This document shows positions 23,067 through 35,255 of a stretch of 64,000 bases of DNA, one piece after another. Each line of letters opens with the position of its first letter. The first letter of the stretch is position 1. This DNA is from Triops longicaudatus (lineage: Eukaryota > Arthropoda > Branchiopoda > Notostraca > Triopsidae), in assembly GCA_022885665.1 (NCBI GenBank), contig JAGQDJ010000073.1, forward strand, positions 124,001 through 188,000, given 5' to 3'. A program made the translations under genes and the position numbers. The notes beneath the pieces were generated by a model. That model saw only the letters and a program-made list of their open reading frames with translations. It had not been told where the DNA came from and did not search any database.

Positions 23067-26000
23067 GTAAGAATGGTTAGAGAACTCTATTAACCGGACT
23101 TTGTTACAACTCGCTTACATGTAGCGAAAGAAATTATATAAAACAGCCCTTATATGTAACACATAAACTATGATGATTTATTAGTAAAAAAGAATTAATA
23201 AATTATTAAATGAATTATTGTTAAATTATTAAATATATTAAATAAATTACAAAGAATTAATAAATAAATTATTAGTAAAAACGCAAATTTGGTACATCTA
23301 ATAACAGCGTAATGAACTTTGTATATTGTAGTGTAATGCGGTGAGCGCACCAAATATGGCACACGAGCTTAAAAAGGCCTGTCAGATCTGCTGATAGAGG
23401 GAGACAATTTGTGCACAATTTTGTTGCTAAAAACTAGAAAATACTTAAAAAAATAAAAAGAGTTTACTTGCGGTAATTTACAATACACAATCTGTTAAAA
23501 TTTTTGGGAGTGAACCTTTAATCGTAAGACACTTTAAATACTTTTGAAGTCACTGGCAGACTCGCTTAAAACTCCTTAATTTTAAAGAAAGATATAAGTA
23601 TTGTTTTATAAACCTTTTGATTGTGCTCTTAAAAGTTTATAAATACACAGTTTCAAAGTTATATCATTCAGAGACCAAATGAAATCTAAACACGCTTCCT
23701 GAAAACTGAAGCGTTTAAATTTAACAGAATAAATTCATTTTTTTAGCTTTTGGAATGCGCTTAATAAGCAATAGACTTGCGTTTTACGTACTTTAAGCCG
23801 TCCTCAACCTGTGATTTCACAAGCCGTTTTGAACAAGAAGTCTCGCCGAAAATTCCGAAACTTGGAGCCTTTTAATTCAAAAAGGGAAAAGATACCTTAA
23901 GTCTAACAAATATTAAGTGATTCGTTGCTTTTACTGAAAAAAAATTAGCACAAAATATGTAAATTTGTAAATTAAAAAGCACTAAATTTCTTTAAAAAAA
24001 GGTCAATATGAGTTCCAAAAATAGGTTCGTATAACGATGTCCATAAACCATCCGCCGCGAAAGCCATAAAAAACAGCAGTAGGTCTAAGGCTCGTTACTT
24101 TTCTATTGCCAGTCATTTTTCTTATCTCTTAACTTGGTTCTCCATTATAGTAAATGTGTTCCTTGCTCGAAACACTCCACTAGAGTCAGGGAAAAGTAAC
24201 CGAATTGTCTTCAATACTTCATGAGGGCCTACGACGAAAAGCTACCTGGAGTTTTAGTAGCCGTGGTCAATCGACGGTAGCCAAGATAGTACGAGTTCCC
24301 AATTCTCCTAATTGGCTAGTAAAAGAAAAAAAGGGGCCAGAAAAGTTGAACAGGTGGGCTAGCTGCGGTTAACAGTTACCACACAGCCCTTTTGGGTCAT
24401 TTTCTATGCCTTAAACAGCCTTCAGCAGTGACAAGGCTCTTGTGACCAATTACAAAGCTTGTGACGACAATTTCTGCAATAAAACTATACAATTGGCAAA
24501 ACTATTGTGACAGTAAAGTTTTAGGAAAGGTGTTAGTACAGTAAAAGCCTACTTTTTTTCTAATAGTAAACGAGTCGAATTGAAAACTAAGCTTTTTTTG
24601 GGCAAATCCAGAAGTTTCAAAACATTAACATTGTTTGTGGATGTTTCTAACGCTGAGAAACTGAGCCATTTTGGAATAGTGCGAACTCATGATTTCAGTA
24701 TACATAATTTATTAATCAATATTTTAGAAAACTTTTATATTCGTTATATTCAGGTTAAGTTGCCCAACTTTACTGCCAAGAGTGTTTAAAAATATAAGTT
24801 ATTCAGGAACAATTGCATGTAATTGTGCCATAAGACTCTACCGTGGCCTAAGGTTTCTGTATAAGGCTAATGAACAACAGCATTATTTCCAGGAACACGA
24901 AAAATAGCTATTTTTGAATACATCTGTACATGTCCCTTTGGTAATGACAGTTAATTGTTGAAATTTTGTGGTAAAAGAAGTTCTTTGTTGCGAGTTTTCT
25001 TCCCAGAACTGGGAAAAAGAGAAGGTTTCTTTAGTGTGATAATGTGCGCAAGTTTTTACTATCCGTCATTCCTCTAAAAGCAATTTTGTGTGAAAAAAAA
25101 AGAATGACAGGATAATTAGGTTGAGTGGTGTCAATCAACAGAAACTTTTTGAGCTATTCCGAGAAATTTGAGTTACGATGTGGGAACATTTCGGAGTACT
25201 TTCACATAGACAAAGTACATCCTACAGTCTTAGACGGCTTTTGACGTTTGCGATCATGCTTAAATATGCAAGTTTCGTAATAATTTGAAATAAAATTTTA
25301 CTGAAATATTTTACTAGAAAAATCACTAAAAAAATATTTTTAAAATAAAATTTTGAATAAATTACGCAGTTTTCGTTTAAATTTTGACCGTTTTCGTAAT
25401 ATAGGTTTTTAGTTTGGAGCCATGGTAGGCATAGCTTATTGACGGCTTCGTTGTTTCACTTCTTTGATGTTTTAAAGTTACTACATTAGTTTTAAAAGTT
25501 TTCAATCCATCGAATTTTTCAAGCTTCCTCAAATTTTACATAAAAAACGTGAATCCCAGTGAGTTTTCAAGCTGAGGAGTTTCACTTTGAGTGTTTTACA
25601 GTTAACAGTAATCTGGACAAGCTTTAAAAGTGTTTTTTAAAAAAGTTTTTTTAAGTATAAAAACATATTTTTAATTTTAAAAATATTGTAAAAATATAAA
25701 AGTATTCTTTAAAAAATCAATAAAAAATATGTCGCTGCTGATGAGCAACAAAGGCTTCCAAAGCTTTCAAGGCAATGAAAAGCTTCTCAATATACGAAAG
25801 ATTTGAGGAATCCCTATGTAAATTCGGTTAGAAATCTCCCTAGAGGCCTTATGACTTGAAACAACCTTCCCACTTGCTTCAACATTCTGTTTTCCCGTAG
25901 CCAAACATTCTCGCCTTTGTTTCAGCCTCTCCAAGAACGTCGAACTCATGTAAGGCCTCCGGCTTACAAGCATTTTCGACTACGATGATGACCCGCCCTT

Positions 26001-27290
26001 TATGGGGAATTTTTTTTTCTTCTTCTTCATCCAACCTTTCCTTTAACATTCATGTCATCTCTAAATTTCTAACAAAAATAGTTTCTAACAAAAAATAATA
26101 AAAAAATAAATAAAAAATACAAAAAATTAATAAATAAATTTAAAGAAATGTTTCAAAAATAGGGAAGAATTCTAGGCCTGATTTGAATTCATAGCTCGTA
26201 ATCTTGGTAGGCCTAGAGGGCCATGGGCAGATAACGTCACGCGATGGAAATGTTTGGACATTCGCCCCCAAAATCATAACGGTGTCTTGGTCAGGTGGCT
26301 AGGAAAGTTAGCTAGGCCTAGAAGTTTCAGGTCCTTAGGCCTAGTATCCATAAATCAAAAAGCTCTTCTCGAGGTTGTCAGGAATTTTTCCGCCCAATTC
26401 CAGCGTTTTGTAAGGGATTTCACATAAATTAAAAAAAAAGCTCAGAACGAGTTTTCTAATCACAAAAAGGTTGAGATGGTTGAACTTTCAGCCAAGGCCG
26501 GTAGGCCTAAGACGAGAATGACATAAAACATATGCTAAATAAGATGGCCTTCGTCTACCCTATGTGTCCAAGGTTACAATGATTCGGAAAAGGGCCCGAA
26601 ATGCCAGACTTTTCAAATTAAAAGCATGTAAACTTACGAGTTTTGATTGTTATGGGGCAACGACGCACATGAATTCTAGTGTTATTAGGCTTTGGGCAGA
26701 AGTTGAGGCGTTTTAAACGCGAAATGAAATCGAGGACAGCGACCGACGGCAAAAGTCGGCATCTGGCCACGTTTCGGTACCGAGAGAACCAGGGCCGTAT
26801 GAAACGGTTATACCTTTTCTTATAACTTTATTACCGAAATGAAAAGGCCGCAGAGGTAGGAAATTATATGGTTGAAGCCGCGTTCAATTTTGGGCGAAAT
26901 GAAGGCTGGTTGTAACTTTTCTACAAACGTTGAAACGATTTTCTACAGAAGCGTTGAAGTAAAAAGTTGGACTCGAAGTTTGTAGAAGATATTGGTTTAT
27001 CTCAGCGAAACTTTGAAAGCAAGTTTTGCCAGTGCAGCAAGTTGGAGTTTCGAAGACATTGTTGGAATTCAAGCTTTGCTCCACTCGGAAGTTTGAACTC
27101 ATGGGAAACTTACGCGATGATTTTCTTAGGGAAAAAAATATTTCTTTATACAATTTATGTCAGAGAAGTACTAAAAAACGAAACTTGTGTAGAATTTCGC
27201 GTGGAAACTTTCAAGAAACGTATTTACAGTGTTGAAAGTGTAAACTTTCTGGAAAAACTAAAGCGATTTTGGGAAAAACTTCCAGTTGCA
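23067..27290. other. Non-coding stretch
   Basis: AT-rich DNA. Notable only for four TAGGCCTA octamers packed into 26208-26509 and a few A/T low-complexity blocks (23170-23280, 26080-26150). A 144-codon frame at 26967-27401 is overlapped by antisense frames and shows no domain. Confidence 0.4.
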
Positions 27291-27293
27291 GAC

Positions 27294-27421
27294 CTCGTTA
27301 TAACGAACCTATGGCGAACAGAAAATCGTCGAAAATCGTTGTATCAGACACTTCTGTGCAGACCGCTAGGATCTTATAAGCAAACCGATAATCTGTTATA
27401 AAAGAATTCTTATAACGAGAA
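27294..27421. repeat. TIR-like CTCGTTATAACGAAC pair
   Basis: CTCGTTATAACGAACCT at 27294-27310 and an inverted, weaker CTTATAACGAGAAC at about 27408-27421 face each other about 100 bp apart. Similar words recur at 28121, 34488, 35510, 35764, 40087 and 58191. They resemble the ends of pogo/Tigger-type Tc1/mariner elements, which insert at TA, but no complete unit can be bounded here. Confidence 0.4.
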
Positions 27422-28120
27422 CAATACTAATTTCTTATTACAGTGCAAAACGTAGCTAAAACTTCATTTAGCGCGTAAGTAAACTTGTAGAAGCACTTAA
27501 TTCGTGTCACGCAATGCATGTTGAGATAGAAAATCGAAAAAAGTGAGCCAGGTGAACGAAAACTATAACAGTGTGTAAAAACTTTTGTAGAAGCACTTCT
27601 TATTTTCAGATTTTCCAAATTTTGATTCCAGTATTCGTAATGACCAGAAAGTCTTCATTGCTCAATTTTGCTTACTTTAACTCCGTCGGTTAAATTCACG
27701 ACAAAGATAGATTTAGTTTTCAATTTCGGGCAACGGTGGAAAGAATGGCCGACAATATGTAAAGCTTGTGAAAACGATATCTCTGATAATGTGCAAAAAT
27801 TGCCCATTTTATCCAAAATGATCTAATTATTTCTCTAAATAGTTTGCAAAACTGTAACGACGGTAAAGCGTTTATAGATTTTTTTATTGTTGTAAATATT
27901 CATTTATTCACATACACAAAAAAAATAAATTTTTCGAATAGTAAATTAATTTAGAAAAGCACGCTAAATTTTTAATTTCAAATTTTTGGGTATTTTTAAT
28001 ATATTTTTTTTTGTAAATCTTTCTTTTTTGTAAATGCGTACCCAACAAAGAAAACAGCCTGACATCAACACTAACTCGTGTTAAGGCGTCTAAACCTTAC
28101 ACATGAACTAAAGCACTGTG

Positions 28121-28530
28121 CAGTCAAATCTCGTTATAGCGAACTTGTTACCTAAAATCTGCTCGTTAAACGAACTTTTTACCTAAAGTCAGACGTTTTT
28201 CTGTATAGCGCAGAATCTTACAAACATTTACAGTGAAAATCTCTTTACAACAAACCTTTCAGTACTAACACAATTGTTCGGTATACTCAAACTTCGTTTC
28301 GGTCAAAATTTTGTCCGACACTTATCCGATATACCAGCTAATACTAGATTCTTCCCTCTACCCTTAAAACATCTATCGTTAAAACATTACTTCCGTCAAA
28401 ATCCGAAATTATTACAAAATGTCAAAATCCGAAATTATTATAAAACGTCAAAATCCGAAATTTTCATAAAATTGTTCCTTATAACAAGATTACTTCAGTT
28501 CGCTACCAAAGGTCCGTTATACGAGCACGT
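28121..28530. repeat. Cluster of TIR-like CTCGTTATA sequences
   Basis: CAGTCAAATCTCGTTATAGC opens at 28121, and a second related end (CAGTGAAAATCTCTTTACAA) at 28231. Inverted weak versions (CTTATAACAAGATTACTTC) lie near 28480. Within it, CAAAATCCGAAATT...AAAA is repeated three times in tandem (about 28397-28470). It is probably nested or decayed non-autonomous DNA transposons. Confidence 0.4.
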
Positions 28531-30840
28531 ATAGCACAGAATTACCGTAACCTTAGCTTCCTGGTTCGAATAAAAGTTAGGAAATAAAAAAGAAGGGGTT
28601 AAAGGACGATTGAAACGTCTTCCTTTTGCTACAGGGGGTTTTATGCACTTTTATATTGTCCAAAGAAAGGGAAAGAAGCCTCTCAGGTATCCTGATTACA
28701 CCAAAGGCTTGCCGGCAGCCTGTGTAGAAGACTTGAAAGCAAAGAATGGCCGAAGCAGAGGAAGCAGAAGCTGTTGGCTGCGTGTTAGGCTCTCTTGAAA
28801 GGGTTATATAAGATAAACCGCAGCCAGACGCCAGCTTGGAAGCGGGAAGCTTTGTTCATTAACTACCCTTTTACCCTTCCTGCGAAAGGGTTATTACCGG
28901 CCGACCAACTTTTTCCTGCCTTTTTTTTCGCTGCCCGAAAGAAAAGAGTTTTATATGCAAAACAATAGGAGGTCACTCTTGTGTTAACAACTTTGGGTTA
29001 GTTCCTCTACAGGAGTTTTTGAAAAGGGGGGGAAAAAGAGGGTGTGTATTGCGGGGTTGCAAGCGTATACGCTAGAAATAATAAAAAGTATATAACGAAG
29101 CAGAGGAAACGAGTTATTGATTGATGCGCAGCGCAGGGGAGGTTTTTCTTTTTTTAGGAGCCTCCCCCTTGCAATACAGCACTGTCTAATTCCACCCTCG
29201 TTGTTACTTGTATGCAGACGCGCCCAGGTATTACGTATTTGAGCGAAAAAATGAGGAATTACGCGTTTGTAGCTTCTTTGAAGACCGACGAGGCTGAAAA
29301 ACTTAGTTTTATTTCGTAAAACGCTTTATAGCCTGTTTAAAGACTTAATTTTAGAAAATCTGAAAATAATTAATCAATTCTAAGTTTAAAATTACGTAAA
29401 ATAAAAACAAATTATACAATAATTACATTTAATAATATAATAAATAATTACATATAATAATATAATAAATAATTACATATGATAATATAATAAAAATTAC
29501 GTGTAATAAAAGTCGCGAAAATAAAACGAATTTCTGGAAATTTTTGAAAGTTGGCGCTACAGAAAATGGCTGATTTTAATTTGTGGGAGTAATTTTTCAT
29601 TTTTTCAAGATTTATTGCAGTATTACCGGCGAAACAAGAGTGATAGGCTTGGGATATTTTTTGAAACTGGCTAAAGAGTGTTAATGCGTTAGAAAGCCTT
29701 CTTCGTTTTAGCTTGTGGATCATTCGTGATAACGCGAGACTAGCTGGAAAGTTCGACAGACACATTTCAGGCGCCTGGGCAACAAAAGTTGCCTGCGAGA
29801 TACACATTTGAGCCGTTGTTTACTAGCTTAAGTGATGTTCTTACAAGGAAGAAGCTTCTTTCGCCCGAGAATCAACTTTTTCGGCGTACACAGCCTACAA
29901 AGTGACTAAAGCTGAATGCTTTCAGCTATAACCGTTTTCTCTCGATTGAGATTGTACCCATGTTGGGCCTTGAACACAAAAAATCGTGGATCAAAGTTGA
30001 TTGCAAACTTTTCTTGAAAGCTTTAAAACAAATATTCATAAAAAAAGAAAAGAAAATCGCCAGAGGAAAAAAAAACTTGGAGTCTTCAAGCGATCTTCAT
30101 AAAGTTATGATCTTTTGCATCTCTTTCCTCTTTTTCTCTGTTTTCTCATTTCTTAAGCTCTCCGTGCAACTCCTTTTTTCATCAGTGCAGTCAAGCGTTC
30201 ATCAAAAATGCAGAATGCCTCTCAGCTTTCTTTCGGTTCCCTTTTCGCTCCCTGTCAAACTTTTTCTCCTTACACTTTTTCTAGAGTGTTGCTGCATTCT
30301 AACACCCGTAGTAGTCGTTTTTGAGGAGTTGGGAGCCGAAACGAGAGAAAAAGGCTTTTATGATTGCCTCGTTAAATTTCTCACTCTGACGGCAGACACA
30401 TAAAAGAGAAAAGAAAAACTCATCAACGACCAGTTCGCTCCAACAAGACTCTCTTTCACTCCTCTCTGAAGAGTAAATTCCTTAGAAATTGTCCAAACTA
30501 AAAAATAATTCAAAATAATTCAAAATATACCCCAGAATTCCAAAAATTTTACAAAATTTTAAAAATTACAGTACAAAAGTTTACTGCTTATAATTTTAAT
30601 TCGAATTTGTTTTTATATAATCAGAAATCTAAAATGTAATCAGAAATATTCATAAACATTCATTAATAGAAGATTTTTTTTTAGTTTTTTAAATAAGCAT
30701 TAAATTTCGTGCCTGTCACATGTTCACGTCGAGAAAGGAATGCGACTTAGGCGTCAAACGTCAATCTAGCTTCTGTTCTGTTATGTCGCAATGATAAGAA
30801 AGCACGATTGGAACATTCATTGTCAGACGTATCAGTTGTT
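28531..30840. other. Non-coding stretch
   Basis: No gene recognised. AT microsatellite-like ATAATATAATAAATAATTAC repeats lie at about 29430-29510. Confidence 0.4.
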
Positions 30841-30847
30841 CTGAGCT

Positions 30848-31150
30848 AAAATAACAGTAACTTGGTACACTTTTGGGGGTCGCAAGGGAAAAACAGCACG
30901 GAATAGCAACTATTCGCATTTGAGTCCATCCGTTGTACATGTTGTGTGTACTTGTGACAAGAAAACAAGCCAAAAGTTTGAAATTCAGCCACTTCCTGTA
31001 GAAGGCCTTTTAATACTGCCAACTTGCCGTGCAATACTCGCTGGATCGTTAGCTTATATTCCTACTGTGGTTTCTATGTGCATATTTACTGCAGTACAGA
31101 GGATCTGCGGTACAAAAGATACTAAAATTTTCAAAACACTTCAAAGTTAG
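30848..31150 (+). pseudogene. Possible envelope-like element relic (weak)
   Basis: An open frame of about 100 codons without a supported start contains a C-x-C pair, then a G-L-L-I-L-P-x-C-R-A patch before a hydrophobic segment. That pattern (cysteines, then a Gly-hydrophobic-Leu-Pro and Cys-x-Ala patch) recalls the ectodomain end of insect endogenous retroviral (errantivirus-type) envelope glycoproteins. No reverse transcriptase, integrase or intact long terminal repeats are found around it. If real it is a fragment of an old insertion. Resemblance by chance is quite possible. Confidence 0.2.
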
Positions 31151-31393
31151 TTTCCAAATTATTCGCGACGTTCCGATCAGTACAGTGCAACAGATCGTGA
31201 AGTACTGTATTTGCTAACAAACCCGGCGACAATCCTTGTGGATTTCTTCACGAAATTTGTGTAAATTTAATTTCCTGAACGTTTGTGTTTTTACGTGTTT
31301 AAATTGCATTGTTAATTGCCTTTTTTACTCAAATTTAAGAACTCAGAACTTAAAATTGCTAGAACTTAAAATAACGGATTTTTTTCGTTTCAG

Positions 31394-32405
31394 ATAACAG
31401 ATTTCGGGGAAAAAGTCACGTATGGAAAGAAAGTCGTCAACTTAAGAAGTTCTGCCACTCCTTGGGCCGACAAAAGAATGCGAGAATGCGATATGTGTGA
31501 CCCACTCATCTCGCGGGAAGAGCAGCAAAGCGAATGGAAAGAATCCTACGCAGGTGTGGCCCGAGAACGCGTCATATGACTGTAAAATATGCGATGACGA
31601 AACAAAAAAATATATAAGCATTAAGAGGAGCCTTTCTTGGGGATGCAGGGAAGCAACAAAAGTCGAAAAAGAAACAAGTTTTATAGCTGCCACGCATTCC
31701 GATCTTGAGAGCTTCCAAAAGTCGCTATATACCCTATATATACCTTCGTAGACCCTCGTCTTCTCTCCATCTCGGAATGTTAACAGTTTTTACAACACCG
31801 GATGACACCATAACGCTACCACCAAGATCGATAACATCCACCCTGATTCCAAATTTCTTCATCAACTTGCGACATCGTACCAGGAAATCACACCACACAA
31901 ATTTGGGCCTGAGTGAACGCAACTCGAAACCTCATTTCTTAAAAGTTTACCACTTCAAAGAGTACCAGGACCTGAAAAAGTGCGTATCGTACAAAACAAC
32001 TGTCTTTTAAAGTAACTTTTCTCTATTCATTGTTTTTATAACAAGATTATTCAACATAAATTGGACTATTTTTCATAATCATATTTTAAATTCATTATTT
32101 TATCGGTATGCTCACAACAATGTAGGCCTAACACCCATTATCGGCTAGGTTTAATAGTTTTGTATATCCATAACGTAAATAGGTCACAAGAATTGCTGTT
32201 CTATTATAATTTACATTTGAATATTTTTATTTATATTTGATTATTTTTTTATTTTAGATTTGATTATTATATTTGATATATTTTATTTTTGTTTGCGTTA
32301 TTACTTTCGTACTTAGAGGTGTACATTCACCACAGATCCAGAGTTTATTCATTCAAGCAAGAAAAAGACCTTTCGGCGTACCAGAAACTTAAAAAAGCGA
32401 CTTAA
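31394..32405 (+). CDS. Candidate two-exon 3' end of an unknown gene
   Basis: A polypyrimidine tract and TTTCAG precede an open block at 31394 that reads 53 codons with a balanced, protein-like composition (ITDFGEKVTYGKKVV..., with a C-D-M-C pair) to GCAG before GTGTGG (31553/31554). A second acceptor, TTCGTACTTAG (ending 32316), opens a block that reads 28 codons to TAA at 32403-32405 (ending ...YQKLKKAT). The two blocks join in a compatible phase, giving about 82 C-terminal residues. I recognise no family. The donor is weak and no upstream exon is identified. In the candidate intron (31940-32000) there is a frame with a similar FKEYQDLKK motif, perhaps a duplicated exon. The alternative is chance open sequence in intergenic DNA. 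Confidence 0.25.
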
Positions 32406-33038
32406 AAAAACGTGCAAGGGCAAAAGACCTAGTTCTAGCGGAAAAATGCCCTAACCACAGAATTACTTGGCACCGATGGCACAAACCCACCCTAATTGAG
32501 CGCGTTATATACCCTTATCCACTTTGGGTAACTTAATCATTAATCATGCCCTCATATCTCTTGTCAAAAATCTCTTTTTTTTCGACCTAGAACGGATTTT
32601 TTTCCCTTCCTTTCTTTTCCTTCTGGTAATCCTGCCTTCGTTTCATTGTTGGACGTGTGATACCTTTCATACTTTATATACCCCACCTACCAAGGACACC
32701 ACCTCACACAAACCTATATAACGTATACCTAATCCTGGCTGTATCGTAAAAAAAACCCTTCGCGTGTCAAGTACCAATTCACCCATCTCTTCCCTCCCTC
32801 CGTGGAAAAAAGGGGGCAAATCTTCACGTAAGTGCTAGGTACGTGCATTGCTCAATAATATCGGGCGGGTCAAACTGAAACTTTTGTTCCGAGAAATCGT
32901 AATTGGTCTTTTTCAAAAATTGGCTATTTTACGCATTAATAATTTTATTTTAAAAAAATTTGAAGAGGTACTTGAAAATCCATGCAATTTTCTTATTTTT
33001 GAGGTAAAGAACGACCAGGTATTCTTTTTTAAATATCC

Positions 33039-33232
33039 TGTAACGTTTTCGTGCTTAGACTAAGACTGACTCTGTATTTGAAAGGAGGAATATGTATATA
33101 TAAGGGAAAGGGTTTCAAAAGGTAAAAGGCTCAAAGTTCGTGGTTCACAAGAGTTAGCCAGTTAAGTGATATTCTCATGGGCAATAACAAAGGGAAAGCA
33201 AATATTCCCATTACCTTCATTATATTGCAATC
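33039..33232 (+). repeat. Direct repeat, upstream copy (paired with 34967)
   Basis: It opens TGTAACGTTTTCGTGCTTAG and ends in a CTCATGGGCAATAACAAAGG block plus TATATTGCA. It matches 34967-35150 in the same order and spacing over roughly 185 bp, with small indels. No open frame spans both copies. Identity is highest in the last 40 bp. Confidence 0.75.
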
Positions 33233-33239
33233 CGAGTAA

Positions 33240-34480
33240 TTTTCAGCTAAAATTTGACCTCAATCGATGGCCATTTAGCCCCCGGGACTTGAATATAACC
33301 TGACGTTACTGAACGAAGGTTAGTTTTGTACCATCGTCAACTTATTGTTTATAGTACTACATATATGTAGTCTCGTTTATAGTCTCGTTTATTTGCGAAT
33401 AATTCAGCCATCAAATAAATCGGCTTTAGGTTCAATGTTCTTGCCGTTGATAAGACTATTCAAATTCTGTAGAATTCCGTCTTGGCAGGTTTCACAAAAA
33501 TTACACGATTTCATAACATGCTTAAAGCCCCGTTAAAAATCTCTGCAAGGTTTTTCGTTCCAGCTGTCTGAAAGTGTGATGCTAAGTTCCGTTCACTTCT
33601 TAACAATCAATTTTATACAGGAAAGTTTGATTTAAATGTGGTTTAAAGACGAGCGACGTCGTTCTATAGACGTATTATCGTCTTCGGCTTTCATTTTATG
33701 CTGGAAAGTAATGCTGTTGGTGTTGAGTAGCCGACTACACGTCCAATACTTTTATTATGACTTCCAGTTCCTTCGATACTTGGTCAAGTCCGAATTATTC
33801 AGCATTTTCAGGCACTTTACTTTTGTTAATTTATGTATATTACTTATCTTTATTTATTCGTACAATGAAAACCTTCTTGTTGCGTAAGTTATTTAAAAAT
33901 TACCCTTTGTATAACTTTTGAAACAAAATTAGCAATAAGCCAGCATATACTTGCTGAATCGATTTCAGAGGGCGAATTTCCTTTACCAGACATAGAACGC
34001 TCAAACGAGTTTTCTCGACTGTGGATTGGTTTACGAGAAATGAAAACCGCCCCACTTTTTGAATTATTTTCCCTTGTTATACCACCAAAATGCGGGTGGA
34101 GGGGGTGAGGGTACAATAGTTTATTCTTTCCACCCTGTTAGAGAGGGTGAATCGTTGGCCGATTCCCAGATATAGACGCAGGCTATTGATTGGACTAACC
34201 GTACTCCCTCGCTGGTCTTTCCACATATGCGCTGTGCAGTAACGTGTGCTCTCACGTCGGTGGAATAAGTTCGATTCAGCCCCCCCCTACCCCCATCCTG
34301 CCCCTTCCGTTGATTTCCGTACTCTTTTCATTTCCTATTCTCTGCTCAACGACATTCATAGAAAATGTACCACGCGGGTGGAGCTTAGATAAATGCCCCG
34401 GAGCCCCACCGAGAAGGCGGAGCCTCGATTCATGGATGAATTTCCGCATGATCCTTGGATCGAATGTCGTTTATGAAAAT
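33240..34480. other. Spacer between the two direct repeats
   Basis: About 1.2 kb with no recognised exon. Short open frames occur on both strands. A C-rich pocket lies at about 34260-34310. Confidence 0.4.
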
Positions 34481-34487
34481 AAAAGTA

Positions 34488-34680
34488 CAGTAAAATCTCG
34501 GTATAACGAGCCCTTTTATGAATTGTTGACTGAAATAGATGGATCTTAAAATACTGAGGTAAACGTATTTAAAAAGTGCTTGATATAGAATGAAATTGAG
34601 ATTTGTTTTGTCCAGTTGGTTTGTTATAACGAGATTGGAGTTTGTTAAAACGAGAAAATTGTACAGTACGAGTATAGCCG
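34488..34680. repeat. TIR-like element 5' of mir-276
   Basis: It begins CAGTAAAATCTCGGTATAAC immediately after a TA, and carries an inverted GTTATAACGAGATTGG at about 34623. These match the CTCGTTATAACGAAC-type ends seen elsewhere and suggest a pogo/Tigger-like non-autonomous insertion. Its first 23 bases are also inverted-repeat partners of 35764-35788, so the unit could instead extend to that point and enclose mir-276. Confidence 0.5.
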
Positions 34681-34769
34681 AACATATTTGCGTTATTTGC
34701 GAAAATATTTAGCTATCATTTTTTATGCTAACAGACACTTAGTTGAGTTTTGTTTGCAGCAGCGGTAAA

Positions 34770-34920
34770 ATCCGTTAAGTTACGGCAAATTCCCGTAAGT
34801 TACGTTAAGTTAGGCTACTTTAGGCTTATATTTCCTTACACTTACACTATGTCCCTGCTTATGAAAGTTAGGTTCTGTCTAATTAAGTTAGATTAAGCCA
34901 AGTTATGTTAGGTTAGTGTT
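34770..34920. other. GTTA-rich degenerate tract
   Basis: Irregular GTTAAGTTA / TTAGGTT words on one strand, similar to tracts at 19.7 and 21.7 kb. No array periodicity. Confidence 0.35.
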
Positions 34921-34966
34921 AAGTTCGCTTGCTGCGGACGAAATGCGTAGTTGGTTATGTTACATG

Positions 34967-35150
34967 TGTAACGTTTTCGCGCTTAGACTAAGACTAACTT
35001 GTATTTGTAAAGAAGGAATATATACAAGGGAAAGGGTAAAAGGTGAAAGGTACAAACATCCGGGTTCTCAAGCATTAGTAAGTTAAGTAATATCCTCATG
35101 GGCAATAACAAAGGGAAAGCAAAGATTCAATTCTCTGCATTATATTACAC
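34967..35150 (+). repeat. Direct repeat, downstream copy (paired with 33039)
   Basis: It opens TGTAACGTTTTCGCGCTTAG and contains CCTCATGGGCAATAACAAAG, as at 33039. It ends about 105 bp before the outer stem of the mir-276 hairpin. The upstream copy has no mir-276-like sequence at the equivalent distance, so the duplicated unit does not include the microRNA, or its partner has decayed. Confidence 0.75.
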
Positions 35151-35255
35151 ATTAGCTCACTATCGTGGAAGTTGCGTTATTTTTTGTGGTATTTCGATAC
35201 TATTCATTGTTGCCCTGAATTCCAATTCTTTATTAGCTCGTATTAAGTTTAAGCA

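Noticed and set aside
33039..35150. TRIM or LTR element defined by the direct repeats
   Set aside because: No TG...CA ends on both copies, no target duplication, and no primer-binding site was visible; kept only as a direct repeat.
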